The position numbers and the translations under genes were made by a program. The notes beneath the pieces were generated by a model. It had not been told where the DNA came from. It was given only the letters and a program-made list of their open reading frames with translations, and ran no database searches. A DNA stretch of 64,000 nt. It comes from Chrysoperla carnea (lineage: Eukaryota; Arthropoda; Insecta; Neuroptera; Chrysopidae). Shown here in pieces: positions 23,501-35,600 of this stretch; the stretch's first letter is position 1, and each line of letters begins with the position of its first letter. The stretch covers positions 43,435,935 through 43,499,934 of the forward strand of contig NC_058338.1 of NCBI RefSeq assembly GCF_905475395.1, in the 5' to 3' direction.

Positions 23501-25596
23501 GATGCTATCTTGCCAATCAGCAATATACGCACTAAAATTATTTCACATAAATAATGCCCGTTAACACCAAACGAATACTCCTGAGACAGTATATTTGATC
23601 AAATAAAAATAATCGGGTAGATTCACTCAAACTGCGGCTGTAAAATATTACTACCTATAAATTTTTAACAAGGTAGAAAAAGTGAACAAATACACTCTCC
23701 GATACAAAAACTTAATGTGTTTTACCTCCAGGAATTAAATGAGCAAAATAGTTTATATCATTAATTTATTTCATATCTTAATATAGGAACAAGTACAAAA
23801 TATTTTAAAGCAATCTCCTAGAGAAAATAAGGATAATCAACCGTCTGAAAATATGCTTCGTGTTGATTTCCCAAACAATTTACAAGACCTAGGAATTAGT
23901 TTTGTTAACTTGAATTTAACAACGTAAGTATTAAATACAATTAAACAAAGCTTTCATTAAAAAATAAATCTTTTTCCCGTTGTTTTACCAACGATGAAAA
24001 ATTATTAGGATTCACGATTCACCGACATATTTTATTTTAGAGATTCGCTTGTAATGAATAAAAAGCGAAATGATCTGAGTGTAGAAGTAAATCAGTTAGT
24101 AATGAAATATTTACGAGATGATCAACTTAGTTTTTTGGTGACAAAAAATCAAAAAATACAAAAATTACCGAATCATGGTAAAAATCAATTTCAGAGACAA
24201 AATATGTTTTCAAGCCCATTGAATGGAAACGAAGTATCGTTCGCCACTGTAAAGCATATGCAAAAATATCGATTATGGAATCATTCTAATGGTAAGTTTA
24301 ATGCATTTCACATTTGTTCTATCTAGAGTGACCTTGGCTTCATATAATGTATTTGCAAGGCTTGGTTCAATTCCAGTTTCCAATTTGTTTTTATTTTTAT
24401 TAAAAATAAAATCACTTCAATGGTTGCCCGTTACACTTTTACAACAGTAGATTTTTTTGAAGTAGATTTTATGACTTTTTCGTAAACTTTGGAAGTTGTG
24501 ATTCTAACTTGGAGCATGTTGGTTTGCCGCATTTATTTAACTTTAGGATGTTCTTATATTGGTGACCTAAATTCCGACGACTTTTATTATTTTCAAAAAA
24601 TAAGTTTTAATGTCGTCATCTGATCACAATCACTTTATCGGTATGTAAAAATGAGGTGTCTCATGAATCTTTCATGTATCTCATGAGAAATGGACGTGTG
24701 AAGATTTTCTTTCAAAATTAATATTAACTTTCTGTAGCTTAAATATTTAACAATTTAATTTGCAAACATGGGTTCTCAAATGAAATCCATGCTAGAATAA
24801 GTGAAAACAAACAATTGACTGAGTTAATTGTTGAAATACCATGCATAGTCAGTGTTGATTTCTTTATCACATTACACATACAAACATGTGACACATACAT
24901 AACTGATAATCAAGTATAGTACATATTATAAAATTTCTGCCTAATTGGCGCCCTCAAGGGTAAACAGTGATGTTTACGAAAAAATGTTTCCAACAAAAGT
25001 TGTTTAATTTTTGATAAGGAACATTTTTTACATTTAAACTTTTTTTATATCTCTAACGGTTTACAAGATGGGTCCTACGGACCCAAGACCCAATTGACCT
25101 ATGATGCTCATTTGCGAACTTGACCTCACTTTTTACGTCCTGAGTAAAACATTCCGGACAACCGGAAATGGACTAATTAGGTGATTTTATGAACACCTAT
25201 CACAAAATTTTTTTCCTAGCATCATTATTTTTAAGCGTTATAAACTTGGGACGAAACTTAATATACTATGTATATTTCATATATACATGGTATAAAAACG
25301 TAAGGTATGCTACCACGATAGGCTATATTCAATAGTTAGTAACCAGCTTATATGGAAAGAAGTGGAAGGAAATGGCTCGTGTATCAAGCACGTCTTACTT
25401 ATTCCTTACATCATCCAAGTATTTGTAAAATTTTTCATTTTTTGTATTAAAAACATAACTTTTAATTTTAGATCAAGTTGCTTGTAATATTCAACAAATG
25501 ATACGTACTGAAGAGTGCCGACCTGGGAATAAATATTCAAGTCAAAGTAAAATACTGGATATTACTGCTTTAAAACAACAACCTAAGTTATTATAA
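20514..25596 (+). CDS. ana2: Ana2/STIL centriole duplication protein (start uncertain)
   Basis: Well-supported exons are 22028-22968, 23044-23116, 23787-23923, 24041-24291 and 25472-25596, all in phase and ending in TAA (508 residues from 22028). A possible first exon is 20514-20579 (MESFVYGYLEPRN, then GT), which joins in phase but has a weak donor. Residues encoded near 22435-22515 form a predicted coiled coil (heptad I/L pattern), matching the oligomerising coil of Ana2/STIL. VSIGIMTSFEINV follows. The C-terminal STAN-like motif is NEVSFATVKHMQKYRLW, and the tail ends ILDITALKQQPKLL. Ana2/STIL binds the cartwheel protein SAS-6 through the STAN motif and is phosphorylated by PLK4 to license centriole duplication. 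A Cys-rich CPCKCSCSK patch at about 22558 is unusual. Recognition rests on remembered family features. Confidence 0.78.
24800..25320 (-). repeat. Dispersed repeat family A, near full-length reverse copy
   Basis: Read on the minus strand it runs in the same order as the plus copy at 61700-62340. The order is 'GGACTAATTAGGTG'-like blocks, 'TTTACGTCCTGAG' in reverse, 'GTAAACATCACTGTTTACCC', 'GAGGGCGCCAATTAG', then 'GTCAATTGTTTGTTTTCAC'. It occupies the last Ana2 intron, showing insertion into an active gene. Confidence 0.65.
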
Positions 25597-25861
25597 ATCA
25601 ATTTTTATTTTATTGTTTTTTTTTTATAAATAAATAAAAAAATTTTTTCCATTCTTCTACAATTTTCTTTATTTTTATACAAAATTATATCAAGTTGATT
25701 GGAGAAAATAAATTAATCCGAAAGAAAGGTATGACTGACTCAAATAATATATTTTTCTGCACTTGTTTCAATTGTTTTGCTAGTTGTACGTAAGGTTTTC
25801 TGTTCACATTCATTATGTTCATATAAGAGCCAAAACTAATTAAATTAGTTAATGCGGAATG
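25597..25861. other. Convergent 3' gap between Ana2 and SEC11 with poly(A) signals
   Basis: The stop codons of Ana2 (+) and SEC11 (-) are 265 bp apart. A plus-strand AATAAA lies at 25629-25634, and a minus-strand AATAAA (TTTATT on plus) at 25668-25673. If these are used, the two transcripts would end within or past each other's 3' untranslated sequence. Confidence 0.55.
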
Positions 25862-28800
25862 TTATTCACGATGAAGTAATACATACAGCCCTAAGCACGA
25901 AAGTACTCCATACTGAAAACAAAAAATTTTGCTAATTAATTTACTTATTACGTTAAAATAACTGAGTTGCAGACTAAAAAAGTAATTAGCAACTTTAACA
26001 TTATTCTTAATCAGAAATTATATAATCAATTAATCAAAAATTCTAGTTTTCGTTAAGAAAAACAACATTAAGATTAATTATTGGCTATTTATTTTGTAAC
26101 TTTTAACATTTATGTGGATAAACAAGAAATTTTTTGCAAAATTTTCTGGCTATCATAAGAACCCTGTCTGAAGTCGGAGGCCAGGACGAAGGACTATTGG
26201 TGGTATAGGGAGAGAAAGCGAGGACACAAAGCACGTATTAAAAGGATAATTATGCAAAAATTTCTAGTTAAGTATAAATTAAAATGATTACAATTTAAAA
26301 AAATGCCTCATATATCATTAGTGTTCTAATGTTGAATAAACTCCATGCTTTTATCCCATCTGGCAACTTATTTTAAAAAAAATATATAAACTGACTAATA
26401 GTCGTACATTCAGTTATGTTTCTGAATAGTGCAAGCGATGGCTGACCGAGCGAGTTTTAAAAAAATTATATATTGAGTCAACGCTTCAAAAAAAAAACGG
26501 AAAATATATATTAGAACTCATGCTAACGCCTGCACTAGATTCGTACCTTTACTCCAAACAAGGCAAAGTAACAAAATGTTGCAATGTAATTTATTTTTAC
26601 AATAAAAACTATTAATCAATATTTTCTATACATGGGAGTAGTTAAAAAAGTACCAGAACAGCCCGAAAAAAAATTATTATACAACAAATTTCAAACAGTT
26701 CAACGTCTTGAAGTACTCGTATTACTACCTATTAACTGGCAGTAGCTCATGAGCTAGTAACACCTGAATGTCTTAGCCAGTCAAAAACGTGATTGGCATA
26801 CGTAGTGGATCAGACCAGAAGCATATTTTTCCATGATTTCAAATCCCTTGAGTGATACTAGTGGTCTTTAGCCTCACCAACCTCAAAGTTATAGAAAATT
26901 ATACTTGACGCCGCACCAGAGTGGCTTTGTAGTAAGCCACACTGGTCTCAGATTTTGAACAGTACCACTCGGGGAATTGGAAGTCATATGGAAAATTCTG
27001 GTTCTGATTTGATCTACAACATGTCAATGCCAGGTTTTGACAGCCTTCAGATATTACTAACTCGCGAGCTACAAGAGATAAGAGAGAGACTTAAGAAAAA
27101 CATAGAAATTAAATTAGAATTCTTCTTGCTTCTACGTACAGTGAAATTACATTTTGACTCTACGTTATTTAATAATTATTGAGCTCTCATGGTAGATTTA
27201 AGAGTTCAAAAATATCCCTACGTGCATAATATCAAAATTAGAAGGTTCTATGCCTGTCCATTGTTTATTACACATGTTTCAATAATTCAACTCATTAAAG
27301 ACTCAAATTTGAATTCCATTCTGAAACAATTTTTTCCCCGAGAATTTTCATAATTGAATTTGTGGAACACACCATTTTCATTAAAAAAAAAAAAAAAAAA
27401 AAAACGCGACTATAATGTATCTCAAGTCCTTTATCGTAAAAATTTTTTGATTATTGCTTAATTTTCCATCAGTACTAATTTTTTAAGAATAATTAATTAG
27501 TTTGTATAAATTTATTCCAATTTGAAAAAATCACTAACATATTAAATTAGTTAATGCGGAAATAAGTGTCGAAAGTATTACATCCGGCATTTGATAGAAT
27601 TGTTAAAATATGTGCAATAAACAAAATTATTAAAAGTTTTTCGAGTTTACCATTATGAGAGGGTTATTGCATAACCTTCTTGTTTCTTTTTGTTTTTATT
27701 TTGGTTATTAATTTACCTTTAATTTAGGATACTCGTTCATATAGATTGTCACCATTCCAACATAAGGTAAAAATCCTCTTGCTCTTCCTACTACATCCTT
27801 ATTTGTTAACCATAATTGACCAGGCGCATACAGCCCCCGATCATCAACACTGTTGTTGTCACCTTTTGTTAAAAATTTGGTGGTACCATTTTCTCTATAA
27901 ATAAAAAAATTATTGCTTTAATTCAATATTCAAATATTTTCTGAAAAGATCCATCATCTAGATGTATTCGATGATTATTCTATTTTGTTCCGAAATAGTT
28001 ACTTGACTATTATTAACAACCGTACACAATCGAGTCTCTAATGTAAGTCGTATTTACAAAGAAGCACGTAAATTCAAATTAATTTGACTCAACTAACTCA
28101 TCGGGAGTACACGCTGGGCATAGGATTGTGTAAAAATACTATTATCGTTTGGTTTAATAATAGATAATTATAATAATTTAAGAGAATTGAAAAAAATACA
28201 CTCGAGCCCGAACTTGGATTCATGTCAAGCGCCCTACCAATTAGGCTATTCGAGTTCTAGACACGAATGCAATTTTTTCAACTAAATGAATTTTTTAATT
28301 TGTTTATCCACTTATTTATTATTATTACTTATTGTTGTTGTTTACTTATAATTATGCATACGATATTTACATCATGGTCTATTCGATTATTTTTGATGTA
28401 ATATGCTACATATAGGCGTAAACTAAATATTGACAAATTTCTTGTCTAGTAATCTTAATTAAAGAAAATTGAAAAAAAATAAATAAATTGTATTTACTTT
28501 TCATGTAATTTAAGTACTCTATGTACAATTGGAATATCACGTCCATCCACTTTAAATACAACTATTTCTCCAACTCGAATTGGCTCTTGCTCTGGTGAAT
28601 AGTTTGTTAAAAATAAAAGATCACCTCTGTGAAATGCCGGTTCCATACTCCCTGATAATACAACTACAATTGGCGATTCACTACCGGTAATTACCATTAG
28701 ACCTTTCCATATCATTAACGCCGATGACACTATCATACCAAAACTTAACATTTGGTATAAAAACTATAAGAATTTTATAATAAGGACTTTTGTTCATATT

Positions 28801-28875
28801 TAATTTTTGAAATGTATGTTGACTTGTTACCTGTCTTTTATTCATCCTTTTTACATCATCAAATAAACTATCCAT
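25862..28875 (-). CDS. SEC11: SEC11 catalytic subunit of signal peptidase complex, complete
   Basis: Exons in transcript order are 28831-28875, 28498-28763, 27717-27894 and 25862-25912. They join in phase to 179 residues, the length of animal SEC11A. It starts [16 protein letters not shown] single membrane segment (about residues 18-37, [18 protein letters not shown]) is followed by [15 protein letters not shown] with the catalytic Ser, IVHRVLK with the catalytic His that replaces the bacterial Lys, and [12 protein letters not shown] with the catalytic Asp. The C-terminus ends in LLHRE. SEC11 cuts signal peptides from nascent secretory proteins in the ER membrane. The last coding exon is only 51 nt and is separated by a 1.8-kb intron. 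The gene is tail-to-tail with Ana2. Confidence 0.96.
27383..27405. repeat. Poly(A) run in SEC11 intron
   Basis: An uninterrupted A run of more than 20 bases follows 'CACCATTTTCATT'. Similar long runs lie at about 6555-6580 and 38499-38521. They may be retroposon tails or simple slippage, and nothing upstream of them is recognisably a processed gene copy. Confidence 0.6.
28190..28262 (-). repeat. tRNA-like sequence, probable SINE head or decayed tRNA
   Basis: On the minus strand the sequence reads CTCGAATAGCCTAATTGG, then TAGGGCGCTTGACATGAATC, then CAAGTTCGGGCTCGAG. The first part resembles a tRNA D-arm (pol III A box) and the last a degenerate T-arm (B box). It does not fold into a complete cloverleaf with a clear acceptor stem. 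It lies in the second SEC11 intron. Confidence 0.5.
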
Positions 28876-30100
28876 ATTTATTTATTTATTAAATTTAACT
28901 ATTTAACAGTAGTATTTTGATTTATGAATTAATCCAGATAAAACTAAAATAAATTTACGATATTACACATTCAATACCACGTCAGTATTTTATAAATACA
29001 TAGATAAACGTAAATACGTGGTTAATATTTTAACCACTGAAACACACAGCAGTTAGCGACACGCTGTATGCAGATTATTTGTTCCTAATTTCATTGCAGT
29101 TGAAGTTTTCAAAATACCCTATTAAAAAGTATGAAAAGCGCATGATGCTTTATTAATTTTTAAACCTTTATATATAAAAGGGTATTATAAATTAAAAATT
29201 TAAAATCCTTTATGGTTTGTTACGGTTAAAAATATTGATTATAAAAAACGTTCATAAAAAAAATAAAATAAAGTAACGTTTTATTTTCCGATTATTCTGC
29301 ATACAGAAACATAATTGTGCGTAAAGTAATTTATAAATTCGAGGCTACTTTTGCTTAGGTTCGACAGTACAAAAGCGTTAAAAGATTACGAATACGGATG
29401 TCTCTGCGATTTTTACGAGCGTCTTAACAATACATACAACTTTAAACGCCATAATACATGGATCCATAATACAACTGGATCTTAAACAACGTTTTGCTTA
29501 AGAACGTCAAGTCCCGATCTAAGGAAGAATAAATAATAAAGAACAATTTTTTTCGTCTCATGTTTGTTAGTTATGAATCAGAGTGAGATTTTAATTTAAC
29601 CTCAAAACTTATATCGTTTGAATAATTTTCCTCGATTAAATTTCTTAATCGAGTTTCAAGCATATGCCTACTTAAAGTCACCCTGTATGTAAAGCTAAAT
29701 CGGGCCCTGCAGAACGTTATAGGCAATATTCATGTTATGGCTGTAATGTAAACGTCAATTGAAAGTCAATTACCGTCATTTTTAACGCACACATAAATAA
29801 ATAAGTTATCATCCACATGTGTACCTAGCATTAGAATAAATTGTTGAAAACAGGCTTGTTTACACCACAAAAAGCGTTGCTACAAACTATGATAGCTATG
29901 TTAGCGTGCGATAAGGAATTTGAGAAAATGTATTACGAATAAGTAGGTCGCTGTGTTACCGACTAAATTTGGGAATTTTCTATTGATAACTCTTAAACCT
30001 TAGATCATATATTTTAAATAGATAAGCCCAGTGTATACCAAGTATATATATTTTGGCGTCACAGAATAGATTAACAAAGATGAAAATACAATATTCAAAC

Positions 30101-30374
30101 AGCTGACCATGAAGGTTATAAAGAAGGAGAACGATCGCTATGTACTAAAGCATTAGCGTACCTGTCCCTGAAAATTTGTAGAATTTGTAGATCATTTTCA
30201 GCCACCAGCCGCGCTGTCGTCGGTAAGTAGTATATTAGCGCACAACAGCCCGCATACAGCCCGCATTTAATGATACAACTTAGCGATCCCAGCGCCTCAC
30301 TTATTTTTTCAAAATATTGGGAACAATATTTTCTATTGCGATCGTTCTCCTTCTTTATAACCTTCATGCAGCTG
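30101..30374. repeat. Long inverted repeat, about 38-bp arms, about 200-bp centre
   Basis: The left arm (about 30101-30139) runs AGCTGACCATGAAGG and then TTATAAAGAAGGAGAACGAT. The right arm (about 30337-30374) is its complement with one 2-nt difference near the outer end. The centre is more GC-rich than the surroundings. This could be a fold-back or MITE-type element, or a local inverted duplication. Confidence 0.75.
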
Positions 30375-30684
30375 ACGGAGAAACACCATTTTGGAGGCCT
30401 GGTATTCAATGCGCATGATCGTATAACCGGAATCAGCTGTTTCAATGATGTGTTTATATTTCAAATTCACATGTGCTTAAAATAAATAAATAAAATTTTA
30501 TTTTGTTTTAACGTTCAAACGAGTAATATTGTTTGATAATTTTGTGTTAATTATGTGAAAAAAAATTTTAAAAATGGTAAAATGGTAATTTGTTTAAAAT
30601 ATACTGTTTTAACTTTATTTAAAAGTGGTATAATCTTATTTTAAATACGCGCCAGGATATTATGTTGTATATTAAGACATGCGT

Positions 30685-30872
30685 ATTATGACCAGGCCTC
30701 GACATTTACTACCCTTGTCAATCTACATTGAGACGTGGTTCTCACTCTGTTGGCAATTCCAGTAGTGAATTTTCAAAGATTATGACCATGCCTCAACATT
30801 TACTATCCTTGTCAATCTACTTTGAGACATGGTTCTCACTCTGTTGGCAATTCCAGTAGTGAATTTTCAATA
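30685..30872. repeat. 94-bp tandem duplication, two copies
   Basis: The unit starting ATTATGACCAGGCCTCGACA at 30685 recurs at 30779 as ATTATGACCATGCCTCAACA. Both copies carry the identical block TGGTTCTCACTCTGTTGGCA and end with 'GTGAATTTTCAA'. Only a few substitutions separate them, so the duplication is fairly recent. Confidence 0.85.
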
Positions 30873-30984
30873 TCTTAAACTAACTATCACCTCCATCGCA
30901 TACAACCATAGGTATGCAAAAATTTTACTTTTTCACTCCTTAAAATGTTTCAAGTGGGAAAATAATTTAAATGTTAAAAAAAAT

Positions 30985-31030
30985 GACCTTGATAAGAAGG
31001 GATTCGAACCCATGACACTTGTTAAGAACA
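30985..31030 (-). repeat. Pol III B-box-like fragment (tRNA-derived SINE remnant)
   Basis: On the minus strand the sequence contains GGGTTCGAATCCCTTCTTAT, a perfect tRNA T-arm/B-box consensus. No matching A box or D-arm lies at the expected distance upstream. A truncated SINE or broken tRNA copy is the likeliest reading. Confidence 0.45.
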
Positions 31031-31169
31031 AAAGTTAATTTTAAAACGATATGTTAAGTGCAAAGTCATATTTATAGCCTCTTTTAGATGTCGCCCCATA
31101 TTTCTAAATCACAAGATCTAAAAGTTAGAGGACCGAATGGGGGGTTACACAATTTTTCAGCTTTTGGAG

Positions 31170-31675
31170 CTTCGTTTATGGCGCCGACCGTTTGTCTGAC
31201 GATAAAAGTAACTTGAACTACTCTTTTTAACCACCGAACCAAAAAGAATGGGTGTTATAAGTTTGACCGCTGTGTGTGTGAGTGTATATGTGTCTGTCTG
31301 TCTGTGGCATCGTAGCGCCTAAACGGATACACCCCTTTTTGTATTTTTGTTTCTTTGAAAGGTAAATTAATGGAGAGAATCATGATCCTCAAATTCGGTT
31401 TAGTCATGATCCTGAAATTCGGTTCAGTTTGGTAAAGGCTCTTAGCAAAAAGGTAATTTAAGTGCTCTTAGATAAGTTTCAAGTGCAAGCTTAGAGTTCC
31501 ACACCCAAAAAATTTGTCGGTTTTTTTTTTTTAAATTTTGTATATCCATTGATCCAAGGTCAATTTTCAAATTCAACGATATATTTAGAAGGGGTTTAAA
31601 ACATTTCAAACACAGACGGGTGTGGCGAAATTATTAGGGTTCCATTTTTTGCCATTTGGCAACGGAACCCTAAAA
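31170..31675. repeat. Dispersed repeat family C with 'GGAACCCTAAA' end
   Basis: It contains 'GTGTCTGTCTGTCTGTGG' and a duplicated 'TCATGATCCTNAAATTCGGT' block. It ends with 'GGGTTCCATTTTTTGCC', 'TTGGCAACGGAACCCTAAA'. The 'CTACGGAACCCTAAACTCGC' segment at about 39047 shares this end. Such 'agggttccg...cggaaccct' ends mark interspersed elements in many insect genomes. Confidence 0.6.
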
Positions 31676-32672
31676 AATAGTAATTCTCGTAATTCAACCT
31701 GTAGAAATCACTAACATTCATTCTACACCTGTGGATATTTGATCATTCATAACTTCTATGCTTCCAATAACCACCGGTATATTTAATGAAGCTAATTAAA
31801 AACCACGGGTCGATATATGTCTTTATAAATTTTCTTGGGCTTCTTAAATATCATACGTTAACGTTTTATTAAGACTAGTTCTAAACCTCGGTTTAAAAAG
31901 AAAATGCAAGCGTCTGTTCTAGTTACCATCATAGAAATATTATTGTATATCTCGAAAAATTATTGTATTGTTTGATTATATAGGTATTGTTATATCATGC
32001 GCAGTTAAAAATAATACATATGAGCTTTCGTTTCGAGACTGCTTGCTTTCTATGTAAATGTAAAATGTAAATGACAGTAAAGCACATAAAAGACTTGAGT
32101 TAAACAAACGGCCTCATAAATGTAATACATCAATAAAATAAATAAACAAATTATGGAAGACCATCAGTTTTTAATTATTATTCAGTACGTTACCATGTCA
32201 ATATAGTGTGATTTTATTACTCATTATTTATTTGGTGTAAATAAAAGTAACGATTAATTTAAGTACCTAAACCATATTTCTCATGGTAATAATTATTATA
32301 AGGCAAAAAATCTTTTTTTAATAAAGCTAAAAAAATTATAGTTAAATTATTTTTAATTGTAGTTTATTTTTTATAATGTTATTCAAGATTTAAGATAATC
32401 AAAAAATGATAAATGACCATTTTTTTAATAAAATAAAATGTTTAATATATAAAGAAAATAAATATCTTTTTTTAATAACATAAAAACTAAATAAATTTCA
32501 AGAAATATATCATTAATTAATAATAAAACTAATTATAATTAAAATAATAAATAAAATAAAAATATTTTTAACATTAAACCAAGGTAACTTATTACTAATC
32601 AAATATGCATGTAGTTTAAAACATATTTAGCATAAAAAATTATGAAATTTTTAGTTTTTAAAGAAAAAAACA

Positions 32673-35600
32673 ATGGCAGAAAATGAAAATGGGAACATAC
32701 GAGCTTTATCAAGCAGTACTGAAGATTTAAGTGAATATACAGATGCTGATGAAAGTATATCGTCAGCACCAACCGAATTTCTTGCAGAGGTAAATATAGA
32801 ATGTTAAAACTAAATTAATAATTTATTTAACGAAAATTTGTTTTGCTTTTAGTTTCTTTCAGCAGTAATGATGAAAGATTACAAAACAGCTTTAAAATAT
32901 TGCCATTTAAGTAAGTTTTTTTTAATATTCGAATCATTTTTTTAATATGGTGTAAATTATTGGTTGTAGTCTGTTGAAAAAATAACGGTATGATGGAATA
33001 TTTATCTGAATATAATTTAATATGCAGAAATAATTAAACTTATTTTAGGCTATTAAAGGCAAAAAAGTTGTCGTAAAAAACCTATTCTGCCTCAAAATAG
33101 ACTGATTATCCGCGTTTTTTAATTTTAAATTGAAAAAATTGTATAATTTCGGTAAAAAATTAATTTTTGTTTATTTTAATAAAATAGAAAATACCATTCT
33201 AATTAAATTAAATCCTAAAATAGTAGGTACAACCCCCAACCTATTATAAATTAATTTTCCATTAAAAAAAAAAAAAAATGTTCTAGGCGGTATTAGATTG
33301 ATAAGAGTTGTTTCGACTCGGAAAATTTATAAATTTTCCAATTTTTACTTTCGACTTATGATACATTTTATTAATAAAATTATTTTTTTGATATTTATTT
33401 ATTTTATTTTTACAATATTTTTAATTTGCAACTAGTTTCAGATCATTTTGATCATTCATCAGTCATTTATTAATATTTAAAAAATAAATACAATGTAAGA
33501 TTCCTTCCATAAAAATAATGAACCTCATGTTCATATAAAGAATTTTTTTCTTATTTTGTAGAAGGAAATGAAAAAATGGGATTTGACCAAATCCAATAAA
33601 ATAATTTTATACTTTTTTTAAATCCCTTCCATTATTAAGTGAAATTTACTAATATCTACTGATTATCATTGGCTATTGGTTATCGAATGATAGTCAGTGA
33701 ATGAATAAATTTATCAATTTTTGCTATACCCGTATCTCCCAAATTAGGCCTCAGATCCAAATTTGGAAAATAATTTTGTTGTTGCTCTTGATCAGCTTAT
33801 TTTGGTAAGCCGGGTTTCTGCAGTCAATAACAGAACACGTTGTATATCAAATATACTCTTATGTATTTATCAAATTTATGTTCTTTCTGCATACACTTTT
33901 TACACGTTTAAGTAATGTATGCAAAAGAAAAAAAACTAAAGTACCTAAAATAAAAATCTCGGGGGGTGAAAAGTTGTTATACAATTACTCATGAGTACCT
34001 AATTTAGATACTACTACAGTAGTTACTAAACATGTAAATATTCAACCTTTTAGTATTAAAGTCTGACTAAGTTTCAGAATTTGAAAAAATAAATTAATTT
34101 TATATTACTTTTACAGTAGAAATTATACATAAATTCATTATATTCTGTTTTAGTTCTTCAATATGAGCCAAACAACAGTACAGCCAAAGAATTTTATCCT
34201 TTAATTGTAACAAAATTGAGAATAGGTAAGTTATCATGCCAATAAAAATATTAAAAACTAATATATCTAAAGCTAAGAATACTCTCCATTAAATTACCTT
34301 TCAAACGAAACAACATTCTTTTTATTTAGAATCAACAAATAGCAGTGGGTCCAGTGGTGCTGATGATAACAATCTTGTTTATGAAATTGAAAATAAAAAT
34401 AGCAAAGATTCAGATGCAGCTAGTACCGATGATGATAGTGATTCTGAATCGGAGGATGATGATGAAGACGATGAAGAAGAAGAACCACAGGGCATATCAT
34501 CCATATCTGGAGATCGACATAGTGATGGAACTACTGCAAGTTATTCAAGCTTAGAAGATGATGATGCAATTGAAGCCCATAATTTATCAAATTCTAATAA
34601 ATACGGAAATGTGGATAATGCTGACTATGGAAATGGAAATGCAAAAATAGGTAAAATATTATTTTTCAGTTACATTAAATTTGTAAGAAATTTGAAATTT
34701 TAATAGAGAGTTCACACACAAAGCGTTCGAAATCGTGGGACACGAGATTGACAACTGTATGAATTTATGACTTATTCAATCATAATTTCGTGGAGTTTCG
34801 AGGACAGTTCTTTTGCTTGTTGTCTATCGCTCGGTGCAAGCCCCTTTGTTTGGGAATTCACCATAAGCGTACCTTTGAACAATACTTAGTACTTGCAATT
34901 GCAGTAAAGAGATATTATACTAAAAATAATACTAAAAATATAATAAAGAATGCAACAAATTGATTTTTTAAAATATAGAGTGTGATTGGTAAAATACAAT
35001 CGGAAACTTTAATGCTTCTTCTTCAATCAATGAATACGGACTTGGACTGCATGTTAACATTCAATTAAAATTATATGCAATTAAGGTATATCAAAATGAT
35101 AGCATATAGTGCAAAGGTATTACGATTTTTCGTCGAAATAGATGCCCAAGCTTTTGATATCATAAATGAAATGCAACTAATCCACCAGCGAGTTAGGGTC
35201 AGCCCCGGCACTCACTAAGTTTTGTCTAAAAACATGTTCATGATACATAATTGTAGCCACGCCCACGATCGAGCTAAAATGTTATTACGAATGCTACCTA
35301 GACGGATTATATAACCCGATAAGAACCCTTATTCTAAGTATATATGTATAGTATGGTTATCGGTAGTATAATAAATGTATATAACTGATGATGACCTATG
35401 CATGGGTATGATATTAGAGAGTAACATACAAACATACAAACATACATGCATACATACAGGTGAAGCTAATATAAGCGTGCTAATTATGTACGTTTTTTTT
35501 CCGTCTAAAATAAATAGCACAGCGTAAAATGAAATCCTTCAAAGAATAACTTCATTAAAATTCCTTTTAATTTAGAATTTATGCATCATTAAATGCGTAT

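Larger units (their letters stand above)
28876..32672. other. Spacer between SEC11 and the ERICH2-like gene
   Basis: No gene was recognised. The interval holds a long inverted repeat (30101-30374), a 94-bp tandem duplication (30685-30872), a pol III B-box-like sequence (about 31000), a family C repeat (31170-31675) and an AT-rich run-up to the ERICH2-like start. A 109-codon minus-strand frame at 30116-30445 lies mostly inside the inverted repeat and matches nothing known. Confidence 0.5.

Noticed and set aside
28190-28262. Functional tRNA gene
   Set aside because: D-arm and T-arm resemblance is present, but no acceptor stem pairing or intact anticodon arm could be drawn.
30116-30445. 109-codon minus-strand frame as a gene
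   Set aside because: It reads through an inverted repeat, matches no known family, and has no upstream or downstream exons. Kept only as a finding on the repeat.
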